The notes: generated from the letters alone by a model not told the origin. A DNA stretch of 64,000 bases from Gammaproteobacteria bacterium (GCA_021647705.1 JAKIUF010000008.1:1-64000); one strand, 5' to 3'. Positions 37,501 through 45,954 are shown, counted from the stretch's first letter. A program made the numbers and translations.

Positions 37501-38442
37501 ATACAGTGGCAACACTTCGGTATTATGCGGATGATGTTTTCGCAATGCATCGGCAAGTTCACGGATGTCGCGTTCGCCACTGAGAAAAATCAGAATATCT
37601 CCCTGTTTTTGTCCATCGAGCTGCGCCAGTTCATCCACTGCGGCAAGAATAGCATCGGTGGGTTCTGTCTCCTCTTCGTCTGCATGCTGGTAACGAATCT
37701 CCACCGGATAATTACGTCCGGACACTTCAATAACCGGTGCATGGTTAAAATGTTGTGAAAAACGTCGGGTATCAATGGTGGCAGAGGTAATAATCACCTT
37801 CAGGTCTTTGCGTTTGGGCAATAGTTGTTTCAGATAACCCAACAAAAAATCGATATTCAGGCTGCGCTCATGTGCCTCATCGATGATCAGCGTATCGTAT
37901 TGATCCAGAAAACGATCACCCTGCAATTCAGCCAGCAATATGCCGTCAGTCATCAGTTTGATGTACGAGGATGTTTTTGTGTGATCGGAAAAACGGACCT
38001 TGTAACCCACGGCCTCGCCCAAAGGCGTGCCCAGCTCTTCGGCAATACGGGTCGCCACACTGCGCGCGGCAAGCCGTCGTGGCTGGGTGTGACCAATAAA
38101 CCCGGCAACGCCCCGCCCCAGTCCCAGACAGATTTTGGGCAACTGGGTGGTCTTCCCCGAACCGGTTTCACCCGCCACAATCACCACCTGATGATCGCGA
38201 ATGGCAGCCGCAATATCGTCACGCCGCTGTGAAACGGGTAACTCATCCGGGTAATTCTGCGCAGGTAGATTTTCCAGCCGGGTTTGCCGGTGCTGTACCG
38301 AGGCCGCAATTTTTGCGGCTAATGCATCAATGCCCGTCGCATCGCGTTGCAGTTTTTTCACTGCCTGTCGAAACCGGTGTTGGTCTCTGCGCATACATTG
38401 GGAAATCCGGGCGGTGAGTTCTGCGATTGTACGACTTGACAT
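34534..38442 (-). CDS. hrpA: ATP-dependent RNA helicase HrpA
   Basis: The 1302 residues match the family length. DEAH-box motifs are GETGSGKTTQLPK (motif I), DEAHERS (II) and SATID (III), then RAGRCGR (VI). The helicase-associated and OB-fold regions follow, then the long C-terminal DUF3418 region. In E. coli HrpA helps mRNA processing and rescues stalled ribosomes. It is 3 bp downstream of mazG, so the two form an operon. Confidence 0.96.
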   Translation of the reverse strand: MSSRTIAELTARISQCMRRDQHRFRQAVKKLQRDATGIDALAAKIAASVQHRQTRLENLPAQNYPDELPVSQRRDDIAAAIRDHQVVIVAGETGSGKTTQLPKICLGLGRGVAGFIGHTQPRRLAARSVATRIAEELGTPLGEAVGYKVRFSDHTKTSSYIKLMTDGILLAELQGDRFLDQYDTLIIDEAHERSLNIDFLLGYLKQLLPKRKDLKVIITSATIDTRRFSQHFNHAPVIEVSGRNYPVEIRYQHADEEETEPTDAILAAVDELAQLDGQKQGDILIFLSGERDIRELADALRKHHPHNTEVLPLYSRLSANEQNRVFKPGKQRRIVLATNVAETSITVPGIRYVIDPGTARISRYSYRSKVQRLPVEKIAQSSANQRAGRCGRLSDGICIRLYSEEDFLARPLFTQPEIQRTNLAAVILQMRQLGLGDPADFPFIDPPDQRFINDGFRLLLELNAINEKRQLTSVGQRLAKLPIDPRLGRMILAAEENNCLTEVLIIVSVLSVQDPRERPVEKQQQADEKHKRLRDEQSDFISMLNLWREYNDRKKHLTQNKLRQYCKQEFLSYTRMREWLETFQQLKTLSKGMGLKTHSSPAEYAAIHQSLVTGLLGNIGVKNTDDNADEKKKGQAPAKRKKISTYLGARQSTFHIFPGSGLAKNPPHWLMSAELVETSRLFARQNAYIEPEWIEAAAQHLVKRTYSEPHWNPKRGIVMADETVTLYGLVVYGARRVNYGPIDPEVARSIFIREALVEGNYRTQAAFFAHNRALIEEACSLESKTRRQDVLVDDAVLCQFFDEKLPVSVRDHVTFEQWRKKIDAKTPDLLRLTREDVFRSASASPDTEYPGEMLFNDISLQLKYCFSPGSDDDGVTAVIPLASINQFRQAQFDYLVPGFLAEKITALLKGLPKSLRKQLVPVPETVKSALVSLAEQENAVGDGQSLLDNLAGFLKKEKALVVTAKDWRLEQLPLHLLMRFDVVDHQQKSLGVSRSLIELQSRFGEHAAKEMAQVQSDVSWPDDGLTSWQFGDLPEFVMVTRGEQQYRAYPAIVDKGVAVGVELFDAPVTAMRVHTKGLRRLAMLENAKAVKYLLRQMPKINEMCLVYSVFAPAKDLQNDLLELILDQCFFEKGYAIHQQETFSAHMQQAEALMPTANEICKLVAKILIAYQSARQQFQSMQGSCHQESHQDIQTQLDTLLYAGFLTCTPYLWLQEMPRYFRALTIRLNKLADSPAGDENKLQLLRPFLQEYTRLQKTAEDSAEIIRLRWMLEEYRVSLFAQPMKTAVPVSPKRIEKQIRLCQ

Positions 38443-38445
38443 GGA

Positions 38446-39270
38446 TTACCTTGACTCTCCTGTTTTCACATTTTCCCACAGCGTCTCCCACGCATCGAGA
38501 TCCAGCGCCGACACGGCTTTGCCCTGCGCCATTGCCATCGCCTCCATTCGCGCGAAACGCCGTTCAAATTTCCGGCTAGCCTGCCGCAGAGCTGTTTCCG
38601 GTTCAACATGGGCATGGCGTGCCAGGTTGGTACAGGCAAACAGTAAATCACCGATTTCCTCTTCGATACGAGCCTGGTTATGCTTCTCTCCGACTTCTGC
38701 CTGCACTTCTGCCTGCACTTCTGCTTGCACCTCCTCCAGCTCTTCCTGCACCTTGGCAAATACCGGCGCAATTTCCGGCCAGTCAAAACCTACCCGTGCC
38801 GCACGTTTTTGCAGCTTCACCGCTCGGGTCATGGCAGGCAAGGCCACGGCAACCCCCGCCAGCGCACCAGCATCTTCCATCTTTTCAGCCCGTTCACGCG
38901 CCTTGCTGGCCTCCCAGGCCAGGGTTTGCGCCTCAGCCGTAGCCACTGAAGCATCCGCAAAGACATGAGGATGACGACGCACCAGTTTATCGACAATACC
39001 CGCAGCCACCTGCTCAAAATCAAACAGTCCCTGCTCTTCGGCAAGCCGGGCATAAAATATAACCTGAAATAGTAAATCCCCTAACTCACCACGCAGCTCG
39101 CCCATGTCCCCTGCTTCGATGGCCTCGGCCACTTCGTAGGCCTCCTCCAGTGTATGCGGCACAATACTGGCAAAATCCTGCGCCTGATCCCATGGACAAC
39201 CCGTATCCGGATCACGCAGGGCAACCATAATTTCGCGTAACTTATCGATGTTATTCAAAGTAGTGTTCAA
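38446..39270 (-). CDS. mazG: Nucleoside triphosphate pyrophosphohydrolase MazG
   Basis: About 275 residues. It hydrolyses (d)NTPs to NMP and pyrophosphate, cleaning the pool or lowering ppGpp. Two MazG domains are visible: MVALRDPDTGCPWDQAQ with HTLEEAYEVAEAIE, and a C-terminal EEIGDLLFACTNLARH. No ATG fits, and TTG 39270 follows AAGGG at a good distance; the frame opens at 39372. Between the domains is a repeat, EVQAEVQAEVQAEV, encoded by three 12-bp units (38693-38728); it accounts for the protein being about 12 residues longer than E. coli MazG. Confidence 0.93.
   Translation of the reverse strand: MNTTLNNIDKLREIMVALRDPDTGCPWDQAQDFASIVPHTLEEAYEVAEAIEAGDMGELRGELGDLLFQVIFYARLAEEQGLFDFEQVAAGIVDKLVRRHPHVFADASVATAEAQTLAWEASKARERAEKMEDAGALAGVAVALPAMTRAVKLQKRAARVGFDWPEIAPVFAKVQEELEEVQAEVQAEVQAEVGEKHNQARIEEEIGDLLFACTNLARHAHVEPETALRQASRKFERRFARMEAMAMAQGKAVSALDLDAWETLWENVKTGESR
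38693..38728. repeat. Three tandem 12-bp units within mazG
   Basis: ACTTCTGCCTGC occurs three times, the last with one change. It keeps frame and encodes EVQA repeats in the hinge between the two MazG domains. Change of copy number by slippage would lengthen or shorten the hinge by four residues. Confidence 0.85.
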
Positions 39271-39449
39271 GTTGCTTACCCTTAGTGGTTGATATCCGGT
39301 ACAATTTATTTTAGGCCATGTTGGCAGGACAACGGCAAGACAGCCGAACCCGCAAATTGTGAGGAGAAGCACTCTTCAGCAAGCCCGATTGACGGACGAT
39401 AATAACCCAGGACGGGAGTGCTTCACGAATGATTCAGGTGATAAACATC

Positions 39450-39956
39450 ATGAAAAAAACAAGCTGCACAGCATTACTACTATGTTTATTGATAGCATCA
39501 AATAGCGCATTAGCGGAAAAACTAAACACATTGGAGGACGGTCAGGCCGCATTTAATGCGGGTAATTACACCCTGTCATTTTCACTTTGGTCTACTCTGG
39601 CTACGCAGGGCGACACTGAGGCTCAGGTGTTTGTGGGGCTTTCCTACGACAATGGCTGGGGCACACAGCGCAGTGCGCAACTGGCCCGGGTCTGGTATCA
39701 AAAAGCGGCCAAAAAAAATAATGCTTCCGGCCAATATCTACTGGGCTTGCACTTCATTCAGGGAAACAGTGACGAGCGGGCTCAAGGACTAATGTGGTTA
39801 CAGCGCGCGGCCGACAACGGCGACAGCGATGCCCGGGAGTTCATCGAAAAAGGGAAAAAACGCGGCTGGTTTAAAAACATCACCCCCCTCGCCACTCCAG
39901 GGCAGGGAACCCCCACCCCACAAACCGTGGCACTGGTACAACAAGCGGATCAGTGA
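39450..39956 (+). CDS. Secreted Sel1-repeat protein
   Basis: The 168 residues start at ATG 39450 after AGGTGA. A signal peptide (MKKTSCTALLLCLLIASNSALA) is followed by two to three Sel1-like repeats (AQVFVGLSYDNGWGTQR, ASGQYLLGLHFIQGNS, MWLQRAADNGDSDA). It is probably periplasmic and makes protein contacts; the partner is unknown. It is divergent from mazG and convergent with the next gene. Confidence 0.85.
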   Translation: MKKTSCTALLLCLLIASNSALAEKLNTLEDGQAAFNAGNYTLSFSLWSTLATQGDTEAQVFVGLSYDNGWGTQRSAQLARVWYQKAAKKNNASGQYLLGLHFIQGNSDERAQGLMWLQRAADNGDSDAREFIEKGKKRGWFKNITPLATPGQGTPTPQTVALVQQADQ

Positions 39957-39962
39957 TGAGAA

Positions 39963-40283
39963 TCAGTGACGAGAAGTACTGGCTAGGGTTAGCGGCCGCT
40001 GAGCCTTAACAAAAACAGGGCGCCCAACCTCGTCCTGCTCCCGCAAATAATGTTCAGCACGATGATCACCATCCCGGCTCGCCATACGCATTAACGCCAG
40101 CCCACGCACTGCATTCCCTTTCTCCAAAGCCATCATCGCCTCTCGATAGGCGCAGGAACCCGCATAAACCTCGCTGATACCCGGCAAACTGCCCACCAAT
40201 ACCAGCAATAGCGCCAGTGCCGCCATTTTTACGGATGGTCGCACAGGTAATCGAATTGACATTTTTTGAGAAAAATCAGGCAT
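39963..40283 (-). CDS. Small exported or membrane protein, unknown function
   Basis: The 106 residues start at ATG 40283 after GGAGTG; the frame opens at 40337. A hydrophobic segment (MAALALLLVLVGSLPGISEV) acts as signal or anchor. The outer part is short and contains MMALEKGNAVRGLALMRMAS and AEHYLREQDE, similar to the end of a Sel1-type repeat. No family was recognised. Confidence 0.65.
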   Translation of the reverse strand: MPDFSQKMSIRLPVRPSVKMAALALLLVLVGSLPGISEVYAGSCAYREAMMALEKGNAVRGLALMRMASRDGDHRAEHYLREQDEVGRPVFVKAQRPLTLASTSRH

Positions 40284-40392
40284 CACATTCACTCCACACA
40301 CAAATTTCGACACTGCCCTGATATATGGCAGCCACACCGCTCACTGTCAAGCCCGCAAAAAAACGGTAAAATCAGCCAAATTAAAACGATAA

Positions 40393-40466
40393 TCCTAAAT
40401 TAATCAGTTGAGTTGTAGCGAGAGCACCTTAGACGCTTGCAATAGGCTCAACTGATTAATTTAGGA
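40393..40466. repeat. 20-bp perfect inverted repeat before yceF
   Basis: TCCTAAATTAATCAGTTGAG (40393-40412) is the exact complement of 40447-40466, and the 34-base loop can itself pair (TAGCG with CGCTT). It ends 20 bases before the yceF start, so in mRNA it would stand just before the ribosome site. It may be a regulatory hairpin or a small mobile repeat. Confidence 0.75.
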
Positions 40467-40486
40467 ATAATGACAGGATAACCCTA

Positions 40487-41068
40487 ATGCAGCTTGTACT
40501 CGCCTCCACCTCTCCCTTCCGACGTGCCCTGCTGGAACGTCTTGGATTGGCGTTTGAAACCGTCGCACCGGATACCGATGAAACCCCGCTGGAAAATGAA
40601 GCGCCAAACGCACTGGTGGCCCGGTTATCCGAAGCCAAGGCCCGTGCCGTCGCAACACAATTTCCTGATGCCTTAATCATTGGTTCGGATCAGGTGGCCG
40701 TGCTGGACAACCAGGTGTTAGGCAAACCCGGTAACCACGAAACAGCAATACAACAATTGCGGACAGCCAGCGGCCGTCAGGTAAACTTTCTAACCGGCCT
40801 GTGCCTGTTAAACAGCAAAACCGGGAATTGCCACGTCACCGTAGTGCCATTTTCAGTGGTATTTCGTCCGCTCAGCGAAACACAAATCGAACAGTATTTA
40901 TTACGCGACAAACCTTACCAGTGTGCTGGCAGTTTCAAGTCCGAAGGCCTGGGTATCAGTCTGTTTGAAAAAATGGAAGGTGATGATCCCAATACTCTGA
41001 TCGGTTTGCCGCTCATTGAATTAACGACACTGTTGGCCGCAGAAGGCATGGATGTGCTGGCATCATGA
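40487..41068 (+). CDS. yceF: Maf-family nucleotide pyrophosphatase, YceF type
   Basis: The 193 residues begin MQLVLASTSPFRRALLERLG, the YceF subgroup signature. IIGSDQVAVLDNQVLGKPG holds the catalytic region. YceF enzymes hydrolyse 7-methyl-GTP and related nucleotides. In many relatives this gene stands beside yceD-rpmF; here it is about 36 kb away. The long hairpin just upstream may affect translation. Confidence 0.93.
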   Translation: MQLVLASTSPFRRALLERLGLAFETVAPDTDETPLENEAPNALVARLSEAKARAVATQFPDALIIGSDQVAVLDNQVLGKPGNHETAIQQLRTASGRQVNFLTGLCLLNSKTGNCHVTVVPFSVVFRPLSETQIEQYLLRDKPYQCAGSFKSEGLGISLFEKMEGDDPNTLIGLPLIELTTLLAAEGMDVLAS

Positions 41069-41107
41069 CTTTTAGCAAAAATAGCCAAAACCTGGACACT
41101 TTCCAGA

Positions 41108-42343
41108 TTAGTTTGAGTGTGTTTTTTTATTTTTCTCTGCAATCCACTGCGACATATACTGAGTGCTCATCATGGAGTGATGTTTAAGCATTCCGCCTGT
41201 AAAATTATTCAGGCGATGTTGCGTCAGATTTTTCTCCACCATCGATATTTTCTCGATCAACCGTGTACCGGATCGGCGACCGTCATACCTCGCCTTTAAT
41301 AAAGCGTTCGCGTTGCGTTGTGCCTCCAGCCATTCCTGTTCATTGTTATACAATCTGACAGCCGCCTCTGCAAATTCTGCAAAATCATCCGCCACGACAC
41401 CCGGCCATAGCTCTTGCTGGAGCATTCCCTCGCTGCCAATTGATGTTGTAATACTTGGTGTCTGCATCATCATGGCATCCAGTAACTTACCTTTGATTCC
41501 CGCACCAAACCTTAGTGGAGCCAGACAAATACGGGACTTTTCCATCACAGAAAATATATTTTCCGCCCACCCTTTGATTAAAAAACCTGTTTTCGGGTTA
41601 TTCAGGGCAGTTGCTTTTGGTGGAGGGTAAGCTCCATAAATATGTAATTCAGCTTCCGGTATTTTTGCTTTAATCAAAGGCCATATTTTTTGCAGACACA
41701 AAACAGCATCCCAATTCGGCGCATGACGAAAATTACCCACTGTTATAAAGTGTTCACGGTTGGAAAATTGGTTTGTTTTTTCCGGACATTGAGACAGGTC
41801 AAGCATAAATGGCAAATGATGCAGTAAATTGATATCCACTTTAAAAGTATTAACCAATAATTCCACTTCAAAATCAGAGATCACCAGGGAAATGTCACTG
41901 CGCAATATCGCCGCTATTTCACGCTTTGCTATATCGCTGAAAAGATCTGTTTGCGTAAATTCACGATCAGCCTTAATAGCCTGATGGCGAGCATTACGTA
42001 AACAGTGCAAATCTTCGGTATCGATAATTTTAAGCGCATTGGGACAGTTTTTTTCGACTCGCCAGCCAAACTGTTCTTCTGTTATGAAACGATCAAACAT
42101 AACAATATCAGGTTGATAGTCTGAAACATAAATATCAAAACTATCACAGTTCAATGCAATACGGTGGCTTGAAATATCCTCAGCCAGCAAATCAACCATA
42201 CGCTCTGTTGGCTGTGAAGCGGATGCAAATTCGACTTGCCAGCCTTGTTTTTTATAAAGGCGCAGAATTGACATCATATGCCGGCCCGCAGCCGATGAGT
42301 CTGGCTCGGGCCAAACATAACCAATCACCAATACTTTTTTCAT
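41108..42343 (-). CDS. Glycosyltransferase, GT-B fold (GT4-like)
   Basis: The 411 residues have an N-terminal Rossmann half (VLVIGYVWPEPDSSAAGRHM). A C-terminal donor-binding half contains FITVGNFRHAPNWDAV, then APLRFGAGIKGKLLDAMMMQ and TSIGSEGM, where the E-x7-E-like region is partly changed. It probably transfers a sugar to a surface glycan or protein; donor and acceptor are unknown. It is a single gene, convergent with yceF. Confidence 0.87.
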   Translation of the reverse strand: MKKVLVIGYVWPEPDSSAAGRHMMSILRLYKKQGWQVEFASASQPTERMVDLLAEDISSHRIALNCDSFDIYVSDYQPDIVMFDRFITEEQFGWRVEKNCPNALKIIDTEDLHCLRNARHQAIKADREFTQTDLFSDIAKREIAAILRSDISLVISDFEVELLVNTFKVDINLLHHLPFMLDLSQCPEKTNQFSNREHFITVGNFRHAPNWDAVLCLQKIWPLIKAKIPEAELHIYGAYPPPKATALNNPKTGFLIKGWAENIFSVMEKSRICLAPLRFGAGIKGKLLDAMMMQTPSITTSIGSEGMLQQELWPGVVADDFAEFAEAAVRLYNNEQEWLEAQRNANALLKARYDGRRSGTRLIEKISMVEKNLTQHRLNNFTGGMLKHHSMMSTQYMSQWIAEKNKKTHSN

Positions 42344-42756
42344 CGTATGTTTATGTTAATTTATTACGCTTGAATTTAAATGTGATTATGGGATAAATCA
42401 TTCTGTTAGCACTTTAATGGCTAAAAACACCAGCAACTAAAAACACCGTCATTCCGGCATGTTTTTAGCCGGAATCCAGTGGCCTGCGCTTAATTCGTAT
42501 TAAATCTCTATGAGTTAAATTTCCCGCAGTTTGCTGCGAATACCATCATTCTGGCGAAAGCCAGAACCCAGAGGATGCCCCCTCCTGGACAACGGTGTTT
42601 ACTGTGAATTTTACGCGCTTACAATGGCAGCTTCCATAATACACTTTCATTTTTTATACTCTGATCGTGGTTTAGGGGGTATTTTGGGCCCACTACTCAC
42701 CTCACCATATCATCGGCACAAAAAATCACCCGAATCAACCACTATACAGGATTAAC
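42344..42756. repeat. Gene-free stretch with two REP-like hairpins
   Basis: ATTCCGGC/GCCGGAAT pairs at 42451-42475, followed by CCAGT, and TTCTGGC/GCCAGAA pairs at 42549-42566, followed by CCCAGAG. Both follow the common GTCATTCCGGC...GCCGGAATCCAG pattern of bacterial intergenic repeats. Nothing else was recognised in the 413 bases. Confidence 0.6.
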
Positions 42757-43368
42757 ATGACCGATAAAGCCGCAAGCACCGCCCTCGCCCACCTGAAAAA
42801 AAGTGATCCTGTCATGGCAGGTTTAATCCACATTCACGGGCCATCATTGGTCAGTGACATCATAAAAAAGAAAAACAACAATCCCTTCCACATTCTCGTT
42901 CGCACGATCATCAATCAGCAGCTATCCATAAAAGCGGGCCAGACGATTGTGATGCGTGTATTGAAAAAACAGGGCGGACGGGTATTCAATGCAGAAAAAC
43001 TGCAAAAAATAAAAGACCCGGCAATACGTGGCTGTGGCGTCTCAACAAACAAGTTGCGTTATATTCGCACCATTTCCCAGGCCGTTATTGATGGGGAATT
43101 AAATTTCAGAATATTAAAAACACTCGACGATGCTGCTGTTGTCAATACACTGACCCAATACCCCGGCATTGGTCCATGGACAGCAGAACTGTTTTTAATC
43201 AGCGCATTGAATCGCCTGGATGTGCTACCGCTAGGCGATCTCATTTTACGCAAATCGATGCAACAACATTACCAACTAGACTCTGATTGTGACGAATATA
43301 TTTACCGGAAAATTGCCGAAGCCTGGCGACCCTATCGCACCATTGCCAGTCGTTACTTATGGTCATAA
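42757..43368 (+). CDS. DNA-3-methyladenine glycosylase II (AlkA type)
   Basis: A 203-residue base-excision glycosylase without the N-terminal domain of E. coli AlkA. The helix-hairpin-helix YPGIGPWTAELFLI is followed by the catalytic Asp in VLPLGDLILRKS. RTIINQQLSIKAGQTI is the family's conserved helix. It removes alkylated bases. A second, unrelated 3-methyladenine glycosylase (tag) is at 59545-60117. Confidence 0.93.
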   Translation: MTDKAASTALAHLKKSDPVMAGLIHIHGPSLVSDIIKKKNNNPFHILVRTIINQQLSIKAGQTIVMRVLKKQGGRVFNAEKLQKIKDPAIRGCGVSTNKLRYIRTISQAVIDGELNFRILKTLDDAAVVNTLTQYPGIGPWTAELFLISALNRLDVLPLGDLILRKSMQQHYQLDSDCDEYIYRKIAEAWRPYRTIASRYLWS

Positions 43369-43410
43369 TTTGGAGGTCATAGCTCTGGAAGCATGCTGCA
43401 AAAACTGCGG

Positions 43411-43815
43411 TCAGGTATTTTCAGGTGGTCCGGCATCATACTGCGGAACACCTTCCGGGATGATTTCCCATGATGCTTTTGAGCCCGTAAATATATGCAT
43501 TTCAATTTTGACTTCCGGATCACCTTCTACACAGCCTAAAGTGACACCTTTTATTTCACCGTTGCAGGTGCCACAAAGCGTTGATCCGCAGATGCGACAA
43601 AATTGTAACCCTGCACCACTTTCTGATTCATAGTGGGTCAGGAGGTTTTCACCGGACACCCATGAAAACGCATCCGGTTCAATCAGCGCATAGGCAGATG
43701 CCTGTGCACTGAATGCCTTTCGACACATCGAGCAATGGCACGAACGGGCATCATGCAACTCACCCTCTACTTTGTATGTAATTGCACCGCAAAAACACGC
43801 GCCCTTTATTGTCAT
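43411..43815 (-). CDS. GFA-family zinc protein, first copy
   Basis: The 134 residues have the Cys motifs of the glutathione-dependent formaldehyde-activating enzyme fold: GACFCGAITY, CHCSMCRKAF and FCRICGST. The structural and catalytic zinc ligands are present. True activity on S-hydroxymethylglutathione is not proven for most members. A second GFA gene lies upstream on the same strand, and the two share only about the motifs. Confidence 0.92.
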   Translation of the reverse strand: MTIKGACFCGAITYKVEGELHDARSCHCSMCRKAFSAQASAYALIEPDAFSWVSGENLLTHYESESGAGLQFCRICGSTLCGTCNGEIKGVTLGCVEGDPEVKIEMHIFTGSKASWEIIPEGVPQYDAGPPENT

Positions 43816-43854
43816 TGGCCAATCACCTTGTAAGTTGGATGGTTCGACAGCACT

Positions 43855-44298
43855 TCACCCGCCTTTTCTTTTCGCCCATAAATCAATAAGCTCGGATATT
43901 TCCGGCTGCTTTTCATATTGCGGGATCGACTTATCCAGAACAACCCATGACTGCGCACTACGAACCCATAAATGGGCAATGGGTGTAAACCATGATGTAT
44001 CATCAAATGTACCCGGTTTCAAAGCGATGAGACCGGGATACTCATCTGCCGAAAACCAAAATGATGTGCCACATTGCGCACAATAATGTTTTTGTACTTT
44101 TATGCCATTGGTGTCAATCGTATTGACAGAAATCTCACCTTCAGTCACCTCAACGTCTTTATCATTCAGTATCATGGACAAACCAAAGGCTGAGCCTGAT
44201 GCGGTCTGGCAGTCAGTACAATGACAGGCATAACAGGTCATTGGCTCTCCCTGAAACTGATAACGAACAGATTTACATTCACAGCCACCTGAATACAT
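43855..44298 (-). CDS. GFA-family zinc protein, second copy
   Basis: The 147 residues carry GGCECKSVRY, CHCTDCQTASGSAFG and HYCAQCGTSFWF, the zinc motifs of the GFA family. It is 39 bp before the first GFA gene, so they are probably co-transcribed. The substrate is unknown. Confidence 0.92.
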   Translation of the reverse strand: MYSGGCECKSVRYQFQGEPMTCYACHCTDCQTASGSAFGLSMILNDKDVEVTEGEISVNTIDTNGIKVQKHYCAQCGTSFWFSADEYPGLIALKPGTFDDTSWFTPIAHLWVRSAQSWVVLDKSIPQYEKQPEISELIDLWAKRKGG

Positions 44299-44339
44299 TT
44301 TATTCTCCTCTTTTTATAAGCAAGAAAAAATCATTAATT

Positions 44340-44669
44340 TCACACTTGAGTCGATATTTTTACTTCGTTAATTTGGATGATCGGCTCAATATTGGTGTAA
44401 TTTTTGATATCGGCTTGCAATTCCTCAGCATGCGGCTCAAACGCCAGCAAAAACTCTTCCACTGAATCAAAATAATAATGACACATTGCTACATAAGAAG
44501 AACGTATTTCTGGGTTCGCAATGCTGATTCCACGTTCAACCGAAACACCCCGGAACCCCTTGGCACCTGAAAGCCGCTCTATGGACATAGGCATATGAAC
44601 ATTCAGATAATAATCGAAATCAAATCGACACCCTTCTTTATCAGGGTAGATGCTGGACACATTGAACAT
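44340..44669 (-). CDS. EthD-domain protein
   Basis: About 109 residues of a dimeric ferredoxin-like fold. MFNVSSIYPDKEGCRFDFDY and YLNVHMPMSIERLSG match the EthD start (the Y-x4-H-x-P core). ATG 44669 follows GGAAAA; ATG 44681 is an alternative with no ribosome site. The family includes EthD of ether degradation and many enzymes of unknown role. It lies in the same strand group as the GFA genes. Confidence 0.85.
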   Translation of the reverse strand: MFNVSSIYPDKEGCRFDFDYYLNVHMPMSIERLSGAKGFRGVSVERGISIANPEIRSSYVAMCHYYFDSVEEFLLAFEPHAEELQADIKNYTNIEPIIQINEVKISTQV

Positions 44670-44702
44670 AATTTTTTCCATTTAATTAGAGTTTGAGGAG
44701 GC

Positions 44703-44731
44703 GTAGGGTGGGCATGTTTTTTTGCCCACGC
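44703..44731. repeat. Small dispersed hairpin, copy B
   Basis: GTAGGGTGGGCA, a T-rich loop, and TGCCCACGC. It is the same orientation and sequence as copy A (971-998), and lies between the EthD and DUF1801-like genes. Confidence 0.7.
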
Positions 44732-44795
44732 GGATTCTCTCTCACCTAAATTATCCGCGATTTTTTTACTGACTGAATTTTTTTGTGCATATGAT

Positions 44796-45224
44796 CTAAA
44801 TTCCAATACCATGATTTTTTCTATAATGGTACGTTAAGGCTGAATAAATGAAATGCCTTATCTTTTCAAGCGGAAATTCATCGTTAACGTTTACAATAAG
44901 ACTTCTGTTTCCATCATACTTCAGCTCTGGGTATATTTCTTTAAACTCTGACACCAGGCTTGTTTGACAATGAACAGAAATTGCACACCTGTCGTTACAT
45001 GTGCCCACTCTGGAAAGTCTGATCGTTGTTCCACTTCGGGGTAAATGCGTCAGGTAACTCGGATTTTCCCATTTTAGCGTTTCTTCTATTTTTCCGATTT
45101 CATCAGACTCATCAGCGATCTGGAAAATCATTTCACAAAAAAACAGCAGTTTGTCTTTAACAGATTTAGGATAAGCGTTAAATATATTTTCGACTTCTGT
45201 ATTTTGAAATTTCCGACATTTCAT
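44796..45224 (-). CDS. DUF1801-like (YdhG fold) protein
   Basis: The 142 residues start at ATG 45224, although no clear ribosome site is present; the frame opens at 45275 inside a repeat. The KIEETLKWENPSYLT stretch and an Arg-rich strand follow the DUF1801 pattern. Members bind small ligands or iron; the function is unknown. Confidence 0.75.
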   Translation of the reverse strand: MKCRKFQNTEVENIFNAYPKSVKDKLLFFCEMIFQIADESDEIGKIEETLKWENPSYLTHLPRSGTTIRLSRVGTCNDRCAISVHCQTSLVSEFKEIYPELKYDGNRSLIVNVNDEFPLEKIRHFIYSALTYHYRKNHGIGI

Positions 45225-45250
45225 TTTTTTGTGTTCAGATAACACTGTAC

Positions 45251-45280
45251 GCGTGGGCACAAAAAACGTGCCCACCCTAC
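45251..45280. repeat. Small dispersed hairpin, copy C, inverted
   Basis: It is the reverse complement of copies A and B. Its GTAGGG end supplies the TAG stop codon (45277-45279) of the PfpI-like gene, so the element overlaps coding sequence. Confidence 0.7.
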
Positions 45281-45954
45281 GGTTTGAAAGCCCTTTCCAA
45301 CCGATTGAATTGTATTGCTTCGGAAATTTCAGTCGCGCATTTTTTCGAGCTTAATCTTTCCAGTAACTCAAAGGCAGCCTGATAGCTGACCGGCCCTCCA
45401 TTTGAGGTAATGACTTTGTCATCAATAACGACATTGGTATCAAATTGGACTTTGATTGCAGGGTAAGCTTTCAGGAGGTCTTTCTCTCCGCCCGCCCAGG
45501 TGGTTGCACGCTTTCCGTCAAGCACACCTGCCTTTCCCAGCAAAAAGGCACCGGAGCAGTTGCTGGCCATCCAGGACGCTGTTTGACTTTGGTCCCGGAT
45601 ATATTGAATGAGATCTTTGTTTTCAAGGTAGGCATCCATTTCGTACGCACTGGGAACAATTAATACATCAAGCTTCACGTCATCATAAATGGTTTTATCC
45701 GCAATAATTTTGAGCCCTTCTTCTGCAAGAACCTCTTTATTTTTTGTGGCAGAAATCACCACAACTTCATAGGAAGAAAACCACGCCTTTTTTGTTGCTG
45801 CACCAAATACCTCAACCGGTGCAGTAACATCGCTTGTTAAAAAGCCATCAAATACGAGAATGCCAATTTTTGATGTAGCCGCAGAAGCTATATTACCTAT
45901 GAAAAACATCAGCCCGATAACAATTGACACTAATAAGTGCTTTTTGCTCAGCAT
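45277..45954 (-). CDS. Exported DJ-1/PfpI family protein
   Basis: The 225 residues have a signal peptide (MLSKKHLLVSIVIGLMFFIG and onward, ending IASAA), so the protein is periplasmic, unusual for this family. The nucleophile Cys lies in MASNCSGAFLLGKAG. The fold start is KIGILVFDGF. Relatives are isonitrile hydratases, glyoxalases and amidotransferase-like domains. The C-terminal end is set by an inserted repeat, so the last residues may be altered. Confidence 0.88.
   Translation of the reverse strand: MLSKKHLLVSIVIGLMFFIGNIASAATSKIGILVFDGFLTSDVTAPVEVFGAATKKAWFSSYEVVVISATKNKEVLAEEGLKIIADKTIYDDVKLDVLIVPSAYEMDAYLENKDLIQYIRDQSQTASWMASNCSGAFLLGKAGVLDGKRATTWAGGEKDLLKAYPAIKVQFDTNVVIDDKVITSNGGPVSYQAAFELLERLSSKKCATEISEAIQFNRLERAFKP

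Noticed and set aside
38693-38728. CRISPR-like array
   Set aside because: The units are 12 bp without spacers and lie in the coding frame of mazG. No array of 20-40 bp repeats with unique spacers was seen anywhere in the window.
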